Shown here: piece after piece, positions 1 through 9,901 of the stretch
Layout of the letters: each line of letters starts with the position of its first letter
How positions within the stretch are numbered: position 1 is the stretch's first letter
Assembly: GCA_003415625.1 (NCBI GenBank)
Contig: PYIU01000008.1
Coordinates: forward strand, 3,100,001-3,164,000
DNA length: 64,000 nt
Reading direction: 5' to 3'
DNA from: Aquanectria penicillioides
Taxonomy: Eukaryota > Ascomycota > Sordariomycetes > Hypocreales > Nectriaceae
The notes under the pieces: model-generated
Told to the model about the DNA's origin: nothing
What the model saw: the letters and a program-made list of their open reading frames with translations, nothing else
Database searches by the model: none
Position numbers and translations under genes: made by a program

Positions 1-234
1 GCTCGTCTCGGAGTCTATCCTACCCTAGACTGTGGGGAAGATTCTAGATGAGCTGAATGTCTGATGGCTGAGCAAAGCGAATATACTCGGATAAAAAGTC
101 CAACCTGATTTGATAGCTACTGGCCCCTTGGGTCACCAATACACGCATAAAGCTAGATCATATTTTGTATATTCTATATAGGCACTCGTCCCGTGTTGAT
201 TACGAGTACATGGGAAGGACTTCTTCTTAGTCAT

Positions 235-1236
235 CTAGTTGTCCTCGGGAAGACCGACGAGCTGCAAAGAGTCTTTCCACAGTCTACCTTCCTCAACCTC
301 ATTATAAGTGTGGCTAACATAAGTCCCCTTGCTAACAACGCCGTCATCTTCGCCCTTTTCAGCAGCGACACAGTCGTTGAGGTAGACACCTCCGCGACCT
401 TCCCACTCCCTGCCAATCGCACCGACGATAGTGGTTGCGGTTCCCTGCTCAATGTTCTTGCCGACATTGGTACTGAACTCTTTCATAAGCTTTTCTACCA
501 CTTCGGGCGGGATGAACTTGGCAAGCCCAGTGGCGATAATTCCGGGATGCAGGCTGGTCGCGTGGATGCCACGGGGTCCATACCGACGCTCGATTTCATT
601 AGCCATGTAGGTGTTGGCAGTCTTGGATCGCGCGTAGGCCATCCAAGGATCATACTCGCTCTTTTGGAAGTTGTAATCGTTTGAAGCGCCAATGGGACCG
701 ACTCGGTGGGCTGCTGCTCCAACCATGACGACTCGAGACTGGAACTCAGACGTGCTCGCCTTAAGCATGGCCGGCTTGAGGAGTTCGAAGAAGAGGAAGT
801 GCGCCAAGTGGTTTACACCAAAGTGGGTTTCGTGACCATCTTGGGTGAGTTGTAGTTCTGGCACGGCCATGATTCCAGCATTGTTGACTAGGATGTTGAC
901 TTTATCAGTCTTGGCTAAGATGGCCTTTGCAGCGGTGCGAACACTCTCAAGAGAGTCATGATCCATCTGTACAAGAGTCATTCTGTCCTCTTTCCAGATG
1001 TTGGCAAGGGCGGACTTTGCCCTGTCGAGGTCTCTGGCAGTCAGAAAGAAGCTGGCTCCAGTCAGCTCCAGAGCGCGAACAGTCTCAATGCCGAGGCCAG
1101 AGGAGACCCCGGTGACCACAATGACTTTGCCAACAAGCTTGCCCACCATGTCATTGTCCTTGACAATCTGGACAGCTGTGGGACGTGAATCACCGGGACC
1201 TTGAGGGTTGATGTGGACTTGGGCGTAGCGAGACAT
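235..1236 (-). CDS. Short-chain dehydrogenase/reductase (WWOX/retinol-dehydrogenase-like SDR)
   Basis: Single-exon protein of 333 residues, predicted to be an NAD(P)(H)-dependent oxidoreductase acting on an alcohol or carbonyl. The Rossmann fold is clear: nucleotide-binding motif TGVSSGLG near residue 44, the NNAG motif, and a catalytic YARSK (Tyr-x3-Lys). Length matches the WWOX/RDH-like fungal SDRs. I chose the ATG at 1236 (MSRYAQVH); the same frame stays open further upstream but has no ATG there. The 5' leader is rich in GTGTTGTGAG-like purine/GT runs. The nearest neighbour, a DUF3425 factor at 1.86 kb, points the other way, and nothing suggests a pathway. The substrate cannot be named; SDR fold is secure. 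Confidence 0.9.
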   Translation of the reverse strand: MSRYAQVHINPQGPGDSRPTAVQIVKDNDMVGKLVGKVIVVTGVSSGLGIETVRALELTGASFFLTARDLDRAKSALANIWKEDRMTLVQMDHDSLESVRTAAKAILAKTDKVNILVNNAGIMAVPELQLTQDGHETHFGVNHLAHFLFFELLKPAMLKASTSEFQSRVVMVGAAAHRVGPIGASNDYNFQKSEYDPWMAYARSKTANTYMANEIERRYGPRGIHATSLHPGIIATGLAKFIPPEVVEKLMKEFSTNVGKNIEQGTATTIVGAIGREWEGRGGVYLNDCVAAEKGEDDGVVSKGTYVSHTYNEVEEGRLWKDSLQLVGLPEDN

Positions 1237-1857
1237 TATAAGTGTTGTGAGTATTGTGAGTTGTGTAAGTGGTGCAAGTACCGGTGGTGCAGGTGGATTG
1301 AAGAATAAAAGGGCGTCTTGAAATATTGCAATGAGAATGGATTTCACTGCAGAGAAGCGAGACTAAAACTATGAGCTGACCATTCCCTTTTATTCTCAAC
1401 TCTTTTCTAGCATCTTGCATTTGCCTTCATCTTTCGTCCTCTTACTCTTGATGGCTGCCGTACGACAATTCCGCTGCGGGCTGCGGACCCATGTTGCTGG
1501 CTGTGTGTTCGTGTGTGGCGGATTTCGGTGGACCTTGAAGGAGTGGTTTGGCTGACATTTTTACTGCTTTGGGCTTAGCGCAGCCTCACATGTCGGACAT
1601 CGTCACTAGCGATGATGACCCATAATGACTTTGACCTGGCTTGATAAATCCCGAGATCCCCCATTCCAACCGCAATGACATTTTTGCCTTTTTTGACTAG
1701 TCCTCTCAAGCCTGGTTCAACTCCAACATCTTTGTTGCTGGACCATCCTTGGCCATCGCATTCTCGGAGAGAATATTGCCCCTTTACCGCCGTCCTGAGG
1801 CGGAGTTTATTCACAATCGCGACACCTAAGTCCGCACCCAATACCGGTACCGCCGAG
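1237..1857. other. Intergenic region between divergent SDR and DUF3425 genes
   Basis: About 620 bases that must hold the promoters of both flanking divergent genes. I see GT-rich leader sequence next to the SDR start and no convincing coding stretch. The open frames here lack family resemblance. Confidence 0.5.
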
Positions 1858-2934
1858 ATGGAAGACGATCGCAAACAGAGGAAAAGGCTCCAGAATCGCG
1901 TGAACCAACGCGCGCGGAGTTAGTCAAGGGATCTCCGCCCTTCGCAGATGTATGTGACTAATAGGTCGGATAGGGGATCGCATCAAGGATTCGGAGGCTA
2001 CTGCCACCAAACGGAAACCCCAACAGCCATTTAGAACAGGCCGTTGGAGGCTCGACGAGTTTAACCACAATTCCTCGGATGCCTTGGTGCTACACCGCAA
2101 GGCTGACGGGGGCGAACCTGATTCCCGATTAAAGACTCATGGGCTTGGACCGAGTTCAACATCCTACCCCCTTCGACAATACGAACACTATGCTACAAGG
2201 ATGTCGAAATATACGGCCATAGACTGGAGGCAAAAGCATTAGCCATGTCATTCGCGAATGGCAAAATATTGCGGCTGGAGCCTTCTCCACTTTCCGACCA
2301 CCTCCTCCATCTCATCAACTTCAATGTCTTCCGTGGATTTTTCGGGAACAAGAAAATACTTTCTCAACTCACGCAACACGTAATTCTGACAGCTGAACGG
2401 AGAGAAGTGATCAACATTATGGAACAGTTGCCTAGTCAAACCGTCATCACCCATGTGGACCCGAGTATACCAGAAAGCCTTAATCCGACTACGTTGCAGC
2501 TGAAGAGAGCCCATGCAACATGGATAAATTTCATACCATTTCCCAAGATGAGAGACAATCTGATCTCACAAGAAGATCGGTTTAATGGACAGGAATTTAT
2601 GAAGGATGTCATTGGTGATCTCCTCGCGAGGGTGACATGTCCTGACTATATAACCCAGGCCGATCTTGATGCCACGCGAAAACTTACAAATTTAGCCGAG
2701 TTGGCAGATGACATCACGGCAAACAGAAATGGTCTGATCCTGTGGGGAGAGCCATACCTACCAGAAAGTTGGGAGGCTACTCCTGGGTTTTTAGAGAAGT
2801 GGGGATGGGTTGTGGAAGGATGTGATGAGTTAATAACGTCAAGCAATAAATGGAGGCTGTTGCGAGGTGAAGAAGCTTTGCAGTTTTCGGCAAAACCTCA
2901 GCAACGCACACAAATGACGGGAAATATATACTGA
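1858..2934 (+). pseudogene. bZIP-like / DUF3425 transcription factor, probably frameshifted
   Basis: The start codes a basic region (RKQRKRLQNRVNQRAR) typical of fungal factors that pair a short bZIP-like basic segment with a C-terminal DUF3425 domain. A 46-nt intron (donor GTTAGT at 1919, acceptor TAG ending 1964) joins this in frame to a conserved PFRTGRWRLDEF motif. From about 2245 to 2934 the DUF3425 domain is well preserved: HLINFNVFRGF, INFIPFPKMRDNLI, ILWGEPYLPESWE and FLEKWGWVVEGCDELI. However, the middle segment and the DUF3425 segment lie in different frames (one base short), and I found no good intron to join them. Either the middle is misread or the gene carries a frameshift. The family assignment is firm; intactness is doubtful. 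Confidence 0.6.
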
Positions 2935-4020
2935 GCATGCATACAAAGTGACGGAATCAACTCAAAGAGCTCTCTGTTTAGTATGTAACAATCTAGTTCA
3001 ACAGATACCGTTCAATCATGATGGTTTCAAACACTGGATTTTTTTATAGCATGTCATGTGACGGGACCCAGCAGCCTGCTTGCCTGCGATCACTCTGGGG
3101 GCATCTCCACAAACAAGCGAATGACGCAGCTAACCAGGGTCCTTCTGATTAAATTGACCAGGAAATATCGGCGAATAGGCCACAAAATATAGAACAGCAT
3201 AAGCCGTAGCGCCCGGGCCGAGGAGACGGCATATATCAGGGCTAGGGTTCTGATGTTAAAGATGCGGGGAACCCACCCACTTATCCTCCAACGGTTCGTG
3301 GCTCCGAGTTGTCAACTAGGGTCGCCAGTGATCCCCAGCCCCTGGTGGTCTCGTGCCAGATTGGGAATATCGCCATCGGCTGGTTGATACTGTGTTGGTG
3401 GACGGGGACACTGGCCAAAACACACACCCCACCCAGAAGGGTATAGGGTAAGCAGGTTCGGTCGAAGACCGAACAGCCTTCCCAAGCAGCTGCGAACAAC
3501 TTGGAAGAGTGTTAAAGCATCTGATTAAATGCTTTGGAGTGTCCCTCATAGAAAAAAAAGAAAGAAAACAGGGCAAAAAGTCATAAATACAGTAATGTCA
3601 TGAGGGGCTGCACCGGGACTTCAACAGAGCCCAAATGCAAGGAATTCAGAATTTCAAAAATAAAAATTGGTTGGAGGAAACTGCCTGTTCATTTCCTATG
3701 TCTCTGAGGTCCCTTTTATCTTCCTGACCAACCTGATGACAGATTGATCCACATTACCCTACACAGTAGACCCCAACTCAATACCGTACATTGTGATTGA
3801 GGTATGGGACTAGAGACAAAAACAGATAAGCCTAAATCCATTAATTGGCTAGCATGGAGAGAACCAAATTGGCCGACGGTGAGAATACGTTTTCGACTGC
3901 CTATGCGTTATAACAACTTGGAATATATAAAACCTACTTTAGGTGGCCTTGCTATTAATATGTGCAGCAATCAAGTATTCTATTGAACTAACCAATTACT
4001 ATTCTTGCGTTATCTACATG
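2935..4020. other. Intergenic region
   Basis: About 1.1 kb downstream of the DUF3425 gene. Open frames occur on both strands but none shows family motifs, splice structure or a convincing start. I see nothing definite here. Confidence 0.4.
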
Positions 4021-4721
4021 GCAGCCATGTTGACTCTCTACGTTTTGCTTCTTGCAGCCCTCTTTACAAGTTTGGCCATAGACATCCCAACAACCAACTA
4101 CTGTACAGGTGACTGCGCGAATGACTTTGCAATCGGATATGCATACGATTACAAAACTTGGGCCACCAAGGACCTCGACAAAGATTCATTCTGGGATATG
4201 CTTAGTGATTCTAGTAATGCTACTACTAACAAATTTGATCAGGCAGAGGTTCTCACCAAGATTGCAATGGCAGCGTTGAGTTAGCTAATACAGCCTGTGT
4301 GTATGCTGGTTACTACCTATATGCATCGATGGGGGCCACCGGACCTGTACACGGATCTTTCTTGGACGTCATCTTTCGTAGCGCTGAGTTGGAGGAAGAC
4401 ACATATGGCTGAGGACTTAATGCCCTCGCTGCGCCATTGCTAGTTATCCAAGGCTTGGAAGACACGATTGCAGTGGCCAGCCACACAGAAGAAGACTTCA
4501 ACCAAACTTGCACCAAGTATCCAAAGTCCAACATTCGGATGAATCTCTATGCCGGCTTGGACCATGACTTTGGTAGGTCGTCAACACAGTCCGACTACCT
4601 GGGCTAGGTTGCAGACCGATTTGACGGCAAGGCTATTAGTAATGGTTGCAAGACCTACAGCTTTGAGCCGTTGTTTGACAAGTTCAACCCGTATACCATT
4701 GTATATGAGGCTAGCGAATAA
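4021..4721 (+). pseudogene. Decayed secreted alpha/beta-hydrolase (lipase/esterase-like)
   Basis: The 5' part encodes a signal-peptide-like start (MAAMLTLYVLLLAALFTSL) and about 88 residues ending at a stop at 4282. Further on, in other frames, sits a recognisable alpha/beta-hydrolase C-terminus: APLLVIQGLEDTIAVAS (the strand carrying the catalytic Asp), then NIRMNLYAGLDHDFG with the catalytic His region, then VADRFDGKAISNGCKTYSFE. These blocks are interrupted by a frame change and in-frame stops, including a TAG where related proteins usually have Trp. The catalytic-Ser (GxSxG) block is not visible, so most of the core seems deleted. I infer a dead gene for a secreted esterase or lipase; the exact subfamily is uncertain. 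Confidence 0.55.
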
Positions 4722-5142
4722 AATCACCCATCTGAGTTAAGCGAGGGGAGGGGAAGAGGCAGCCAGGTGGAGCTGGACTGGGGTTCGTCTGCAAAGGTGG
4801 GTGCAGTGGTATTTTCAGTTCTTGGGTGGTTTATTAGTAGCTTTACCAATTTGCATCTTAGTCCGAATTTCGCAAAATGCGATGGAGAATGTATTTCCTA
4901 TTGGCCATTCTGGTTCTATCCATAGTCCGGTGACGCAATGAGGCGAATGGGTGAGCGGCCACGACTCTCACCATTCACGAGAGTGGGGTGTTGGCGAGAG
5001 AGACGCGCGTCATCTAATCTTATCGATCAACTCCTTTCGCGCAGCTTGCTGATGCTGCAAGTTACTGCAAGTGTTATCCAACGTTATAATATTGTCTGAA
5101 ATTACTGTATTTGAGGTTTCTTAGAGCCAGGAACTCGGTCCC
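4722..5142. other. Intergenic region / promoter of the secreted-protein gene
   Basis: About 420 bases with no coding signal. It presumably carries the promoter of the gene starting at 5143. No specific element can be named with confidence. Confidence 0.4.
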
Positions 5143-6693
5143 ATGGGCTTCCGCACTCTAATCGCCGCTCTGGCGGCTTTGGCGACGCCATTGGCGCAGG
5201 CCAGCGTCACTGCTACCGAGCCGTTTGGCCCCAGCACCGAAGTCGCAGCGCAACGAGGCGCTCAGATCTTCAACACCGTGTACGATTCCCTGCGGAAATG
5301 GGGAGCCATCGTCCATCCCAACGGCATGTCTCTCATGCTGGCCACGGTCCCCGAGGGCGTGTTGCTGCACCACGGCAACAACCGCAACGAGACGCCGACC
5401 GAGCTGGACTGGCTGGCTTATGAGATTGAGCATGCCGAGATGTTCGCCCGCGGCGGCCGGGGCCCTCCTGGAAAGGATCGGGAAAGCAAGAGGGCTCTGA
5501 AGAAGCACCAAAGGCGTGGAAGCGATGCCCAGGCACCTCTTGGTGAGGTCGACGTCAAGCCCGCTGAAACCAAGAGTGGCTGGCTGCACACTTATCGTAC
5601 CATCCGCCCGCTTCGCTTCCTCTACATCGACGGCTTGAGTGGCAACAAGGACAACTCGGGAGTCCTTGATACCCAGGACTATCTGCTGCGCGGAGTGAGG
5701 GACGGCGACTCCAAGTGGCCAACGTGGCCGCCGTTCGACAGAGCCCCCGGTCCTGCTGGTGAGCATCAACGTGCCCTGGACCTCTGCACCTTGTGCAAGG
5801 AATGGGACCTGCAAGGTGTAATTCGAACTGAAAGCCCTGGGTTCGAGATCATTAAGTGCAACTTCTTTGACGGCCTTGAGCAGGTTCAGTCAGTGCAACG
5901 CTCTGGCAACGGGAACCGACCGCCCGGTGGCGGCCCGGGTGGAGGTCCTCCTGGCGGTGGTCCTCCCGGTGGTGGTCCTCCTGGTGATGGTCCCGGAGGA
6001 AAGCCAGGAAGTCCTCCAGGAGCGCCAGGCTCCCCAGGTGGCCCTGGAGGCCCGGGAGGCCCAAGATGGGGCCGCAGCGAGGCGGATCGCACTCGCGAGA
6101 TCTACTCGAGCCGTACCGTCCTAGATTACTCGTCTATGGTCTCAGCCTTCTTCTGGCCCGTCAACATTGATAACCCTGACAAGGCCCATCCTGATCTTCC
6201 TCGCTTGTCCCAATCCACCAAGGAGCAAATGGCATCCATCAAGGAGTACCTCGCTCAAGTTGTCCAGGACCGCCATGATACCCCCATCCCCCACTTTAGC
6301 TGGCGCGACATCGCCGACCTTGTTGTGCATCGCTATGGCACGACTCTTCCACTGATGTCCAATAAGACCGACTCGGTTGAGAATATGGCCCAGCAGGTCC
6401 GCTTCCTTCTCGAGGTGTTCATCGACTACTCCGTCGAGGCAGCTGATCTCCGTGAGGCTGAGGCTGAGGAGCGCTGTGCTACCTTTTACATCCAGGCCAT
6501 GCCCCTCAAGACGGATACTGACAAGTTCATTTATGCTGCATTCAAAGCTGTCAATGCCGAGATTTGTTCCACCCTGTTCAGCGTTCGAAAGCTGGTGGTT
6601 CTCGATACTGCTGCCGACGACAAGGCCCTCACGCAAGCCAAGCAGGAGGTCAAGTCATTGATGAAGTATCTGGCTTGGAATATATTCGAATAG
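5143..6693 (+). CDS. Secreted fungal protein of unknown function with collagen-like Gly/Pro insert
   Basis: Intronless, 516 residues. Residues 1-20 form a signal peptide (MGFRTLIAALAALATPLAQA), so it is probably secreted. The N-terminal domain (about 40-240) has conserved-looking blocks such as HPNGMSLMLATVPEG, FLYIDGLSGNKDNSG and LDTQDYLLRG, plus a CTLC pair, which I recognise only as an uncharacterised ascomycete secreted family. Around residues 265-310 lies a collagen-like tract of GGGPPGGGPP and GxPG repeats that links it to an alpha-helical C-terminal domain (about 320-516). The repeat is encoded by near-identical codon blocks (5921-6065), so its length may vary between strains. Codon use is GC-rich compared with the decayed genes around it. 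No function is assigned. Confidence 0.88.
   Translation: MGFRTLIAALAALATPLAQASVTATEPFGPSTEVAAQRGAQIFNTVYDSLRKWGAIVHPNGMSLMLATVPEGVLLHHGNNRNETPTELDWLAYEIEHAEMFARGGRGPPGKDRESKRALKKHQRRGSDAQAPLGEVDVKPAETKSGWLHTYRTIRPLRFLYIDGLSGNKDNSGVLDTQDYLLRGVRDGDSKWPTWPPFDRAPGPAGEHQRALDLCTLCKEWDLQGVIRTESPGFEIIKCNFFDGLEQVQSVQRSGNGNRPPGGGPGGGPPGGGPPGGGPPGDGPGGKPGSPPGAPGSPGGPGGPGGPRWGRSEADRTREIYSSRTVLDYSSMVSAFFWPVNIDNPDKAHPDLPRLSQSTKEQMASIKEYLAQVVQDRHDTPIPHFSWRDIADLVVHRYGTTLPLMSNKTDSVENMAQQVRFLLEVFIDYSVEAADLREAEAEERCATFYIQAMPLKTDTDKFIYAAFKAVNAEICSTLFSVRKLVVLDTAADDKALTQAKQEVKSLMKYLAWNIFE
5921..6065 (+). repeat. In-gene Gly/Pro-coding minisatellite (collagen-like tract)
   Basis: Imperfect tandem units of the type GGTGGTCCTCCTGG repeat inside the secreted-protein gene. 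They encode GGGPP units followed by collagen-like G-x-P-G triplets. Reading frame is kept throughout, as expected if selected as a flexible or triple-helix linker. Confidence 0.8.
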
Positions 6694-6854
6694 TCTCTCT
6701 GGCCCTATAATTGAACTTTTAATCTCTCAAGCCCCCTATTATATACTGAACGTGTGCGTCCCATGACATGATGAGTGTTTGGCTTGGGTCTAATTCTTGC
6801 CTATAGCTGGCCCTGCTTCCTCCTCGTAACTCTGCGCTAACCTAACACCTCTAA

Positions 6855-7079
6855 CTACGATGGTTCTTTCTTGCAAGCCGGCTTTACTCGCTGATTGGAC
6901 CCTTTGATGTATTCGCCAGGCTTCCGAGAATGGTCCTGGTCAACACCACGGTAGACTTCCGATCCAGCTGTATACCAAAATACGCAAGAAACAGTGACAG
7001 CGCTAATCAGCACTCCAAAGCTGTAATTCAGAGTGGTGCCAGTCCATTCTACTTCAAGTGGGGAATGATTGATAATCAT
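6855..7079 (-). pseudogene. C-terminal fragment of an amino-acid/choline permease
   Basis: A 74-codon open segment on the minus strand resembles the last membrane segment and tail of fungal GABA/choline-type permeases (APC superfamily): LNYSFGVLISAVTVSCVFW, followed by a tail with EVYRGV, where the family typically has WxxxGRKxYxGP-like sequence. No other transmembrane segments are found upstream on this strand, so only the 3' end of the gene survives. It lies back to back with an N-terminally truncated FAD oxidase, a partner commonly found beside such permeases. The break between the two suggests a deletion or rearrangement. Assignment rests on a short segment and is tentative. Confidence 0.4.
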
Positions 7080-7235
7080 ATAAGCTATCGATAAAATAGA
7101 CCATGCATGGATTGGCTTGCTTATCTATCCGTAATTCCAAGGACCGTGGATCCAACGCCCAAGATCAAAGACCCGGAAGACCATGGGGAGTGAGTACAGA
7201 ATCATGGATGCAGTAACTGCGAGAATAGATGTCAT

Positions 7236-7978
7236 TTGATGCAACTGGAGATAATCAAGCTTGCTACAAACTCTGGAGAGGTTATTGCAGACAAGGTCAT
7301 CCATGCGACAAACGGCTACGCCTCATACTTGTCACCCCAGTTGGCAGGACTCATTGTGCCACTGAGTCATGTTGCATCCATCATCCTACCCAGGGCTTGT
7401 GAGATCCAGTCCCTGTCAGCTTCGTTCCCGTTTGTTGAAGCTGGAGACTTTGAGTATCTAATCCAGCGTCCAGGGCCTGTAAAATCCCTGGTCTGGGGAG
7501 GCGAAGAGCTTGCCAACCCTGGAGGATTGACAGCCGGGTTGGGTGACTGGGGTGACTCCACAATCGCATCGGAAGTTTTATCTTACATTCATCAAATCTC
7601 CAGGGAGGATCTTCAGTGGATGAAAGGAATCTGAGGCTTAGGCGGGTATGAAGCCGAAAGCTGGCTACTAGTGGGGGGGTGATGGGTATCAGCAAGGATA
7701 CTCTGCCGTTTTTGGGAGATGTTCCTGGTAAGCCTGGACAGTACATCGCTGCAGGCTATCACAGCCACGGTGTGTGCTAACTGGGTATTGAAATCTTTGA
7801 TTTTGATATGTTAACACAGAAACTACTAGGGATGGCGCGGATATGCTTATCCACTAAGGGCTTTTGTCAATACTTTCGGGGAGAGGAAATTGACCCACGC
7901 ATTCCGGCGCCTTACTTCCAGGTTGAATCCCGAATTGAGAAGCCAATCGACCAAGCGTTGATGGAGGATCTCGTTTAA
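7236..7978 (+). pseudogene. Truncated FAD-dependent amine/amino-acid oxidase (DAO family)
   Basis: Only the C-terminal half of a D-amino-acid-oxidase-fold enzyme remains. Visible blocks in order are VIHATNGYASYL; a substrate-domain stretch with LVWGGEELANPGG; then, after a stop at 7632-7634 and a frame change, GVMGISKDTLPFLGDVPGKP and AAGYHSHG. The last block joins through a still-normal intron (donor at 7770, acceptor TAG ending 7829, CTAAC-like branch) to GMARICLSTKG and a tail ending at 7978. The N-terminal GxGxxG dinucleotide fold is absent upstream. The preserved intron and late motifs indicate fairly recent loss. In life it would have oxidised an amine or amino acid using FAD. Confidence 0.7.
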
Positions 7979-8202
7979 CACGGATTTCTTGAACGATCTC
8001 GATTCGGATTTATCTGTCCCGATTCGATTGGAGCCATGTCGCTGGGGTCCCAACAACACCCTTCGCCATATATTTCCGTTGGTTTATCAGTCAGAGGTTG
8101 GTGGTTTCAAATCTAATTGTCCCTATCTTGCTTTGGTCTCTCTGCGCAAGAAAGTAATTCAAATGCTATAACCCGCTATTACAGTGCTATTTTTTTTTTC
8201 AT

Positions 8203-9114
8203 CTAATTTGACTCGACCTTTTTGGGTTTGTACACAACTCTGTTCCTCAGTAGTTTAGCTACCTTTGTATCATGACTGGGCAAGACAACAACGTCTGTTT
8301 CTTGGGCAAACTTTTTAATGAGTTTCAAACTTTGGAGAGCAGATGCGGGATCATCATTTACTCCATCTGGTTCCTCAATCTCTAGATACTCGACGGCATA
8401 CGTGGCATCTCCGGCGAGCAGGTAGGTGGTGCGATCTCCGTTCTCTTCCTGGCCAAAAACAACGACGGAAATGTGGCCAGGCACATGACCTGGTGTCTTG
8501 ATGGCCATCACGCTACCGTCTGAAGTGATTTTGCAAGACTCGTTCCACGGTCCAAGTGGTCGTTCCTCGAACTGGAGCAGCTTCGGGGCGAAGTTGGTTG
8601 GCCAATTGTTTGGCGCATAACCTTGCAGAGCTGCCCAGGTTGGGAATTTCCCAACTGCGTCCCAGTGCTCAGCGCTGAGATAGACGGGGACATTGGGAGC
8701 TTCAGTAACCAGATCCCTGAGACCTCCGACGTGGTCGCTGTGCAGGTGGCTTAGCACAATTGCCTGCAGACTCGAGGGTTCCGTGCCGAGCGCCCGTAGC
8801 TGAGTGACGATGCCCTCGTCGCGCTTAATGTCCATCTTAGTGCACCATTTGCTCGGATTCCAGGAGGACATGTAGTCTGGGTCGTTACAGAAGGGTGACT
8901 CGCCAGTGTCGAAAAGAATGGGCCCGTCGCGATGAGAAATAAGAAACACGCCGATGGGGAGCGGCTCAGACCAATTTCGGTCCGTCAAGGACCTGAATCG
9001 TCGGACAAGAACGCTACTCGTGGTGGGTTGATGCATCATGGCCGAGCGAATCTGTGCGGTGCCCGTCGAGATGAACTGCACCGTGACGAGGCAAGCGATT
9101 TTGTCGTCGCTCAT
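8203..9114 (-). CDS. Metallo-beta-lactamase-fold hydrolase, N-acyl-homoserine-lactonase-like
   Basis: Intronless, 303 residues. The zinc-binding signature is complete: LSHLHSDHVGG (HxHxDH) at about residue 120, TPGHVPGHIS supplying the next His, AGDATY supplying the bridging Asp, and a late PSHD His. This order and length match the AiiA-like lactonase branch of the superfamily, which opens lactone rings; lactamase or general esterase activity cannot be excluded. No signal peptide is seen, so it is probably cytosolic. It lies about 300 bp downstream of the co-oriented carboxymuconolactone-decarboxylase-fold gene and near a Baeyer-Villiger monooxygenase, whose product class (lactones/esters) would suit it as a substrate. 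That link is inference from neighbourhood. Confidence 0.88.
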   Translation of the reverse strand: MSDDKIACLVTVQFISTGTAQIRSAMMHQPTTSSVLVRRFRSLTDRNWSEPLPIGVFLISHRDGPILFDTGESPFCNDPDYMSSWNPSKWCTKMDIKRDEGIVTQLRALGTEPSSLQAIVLSHLHSDHVGGLRDLVTEAPNVPVYLSAEHWDAVGKFPTWAALQGYAPNNWPTNFAPKLLQFEERPLGPWNESCKITSDGSVMAIKTPGHVPGHISVVVFGQEENGDRTTYLLAGDATYAVEYLEIEEPDGVNDDPASALQSLKLIKKFAQETDVVVLPSHDTKVAKLLRNRVVYKPKKVESN

Positions 9115-9410
9115 CGTGAAGGCGATGATGATTGAAAGACCTAATCGGTTTTGCGCGGACGCCGTGGGAAAATGAGGACAAGTTTACATGTCTCAGGGGA
9201 ACTCTATTTTATTATGAGAAACTCTAACACCAAACAGGACCAACGCTCTGTGCCGATCCTGCACCGAGTGCGGAGTACCCTCACCGAGCTATCCGTCCGT
9301 ACTCAGGGTCTCCTGCCCAAGGCTCCACCGTCCTGTAATTACGTCTGTGGCCATGGTGTAGGAGCGTGTAGGAGGAGCTAAGGAAAGCTTAGGCGGTAGC
9401 CATTTCTAAT

Positions 9411-9901
9411 CTAGGCCAATTTGGACTCGGGGGCTTTGTTCTTTGCTTCGTCCACCTGTTTGAAAACATCACTGGCAATAGCCAATGCATCTCGTCCGGC
9501 GGGCACCCCGCAGTAAATCATGGCGTGGCGACAGGCCTCGCAGATTTGCTCCCGGGTCAAGCCGTTGTGCAGCGCAGCTCGGATGTGGATGCGCAGCTCC
9601 GGTGGTCGGTTGAGTGCAATCAGCATGGCAATATTCATCAAGCTGCGCTCCTTGAACTGTAATTCGGGCCGAGCGTAGCTTGAAAAGCAGACTTCTGCGA
9701 TATACTCGGTACCAATTTTGCTCGGGAGATCATCTCTCTATTGTAGTAGGGCTGTCAGTCATGCCCTGAGGCCTGTATCGTTGGCTAGCAATTTTTGAGA
9801 CATACCGATTGTTTGCGCAAATCTCCGAGAAGCTCCTCGCCCAGAAATTCAATAGTCATTTTCGCTCCAAGGAGGAATTTCTCTGAAGGTTGTTGATCCA
9901 T
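9411..9901 (-). CDS. Carboxymuconolactone decarboxylase (CMD/AhpD-fold) family protein
   Basis: Two exons, 9806-9901 and 9411-9737, with a 68-nt intron (donor GTATGT, acceptor TAG). The split is at phase 0 and gives about 140 residues, the usual size for stand-alone CMD proteins. The start codes MDQQPSEKF. The CMD core is visible as ERSLMNIAMLIALNRPPELR, then GLTREQICEACRHAMIYCG and VPAGRDALAIA, with the Cys/His pair of the helical hairpin. Family members decarboxylate gamma-carboxymuconolactone or act as alkylhydroperoxidase-like thiol enzymes; the exact reaction here is unknown. It is transcribed divergently from the monooxygenase across about 950 bp. Confidence 0.82.
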
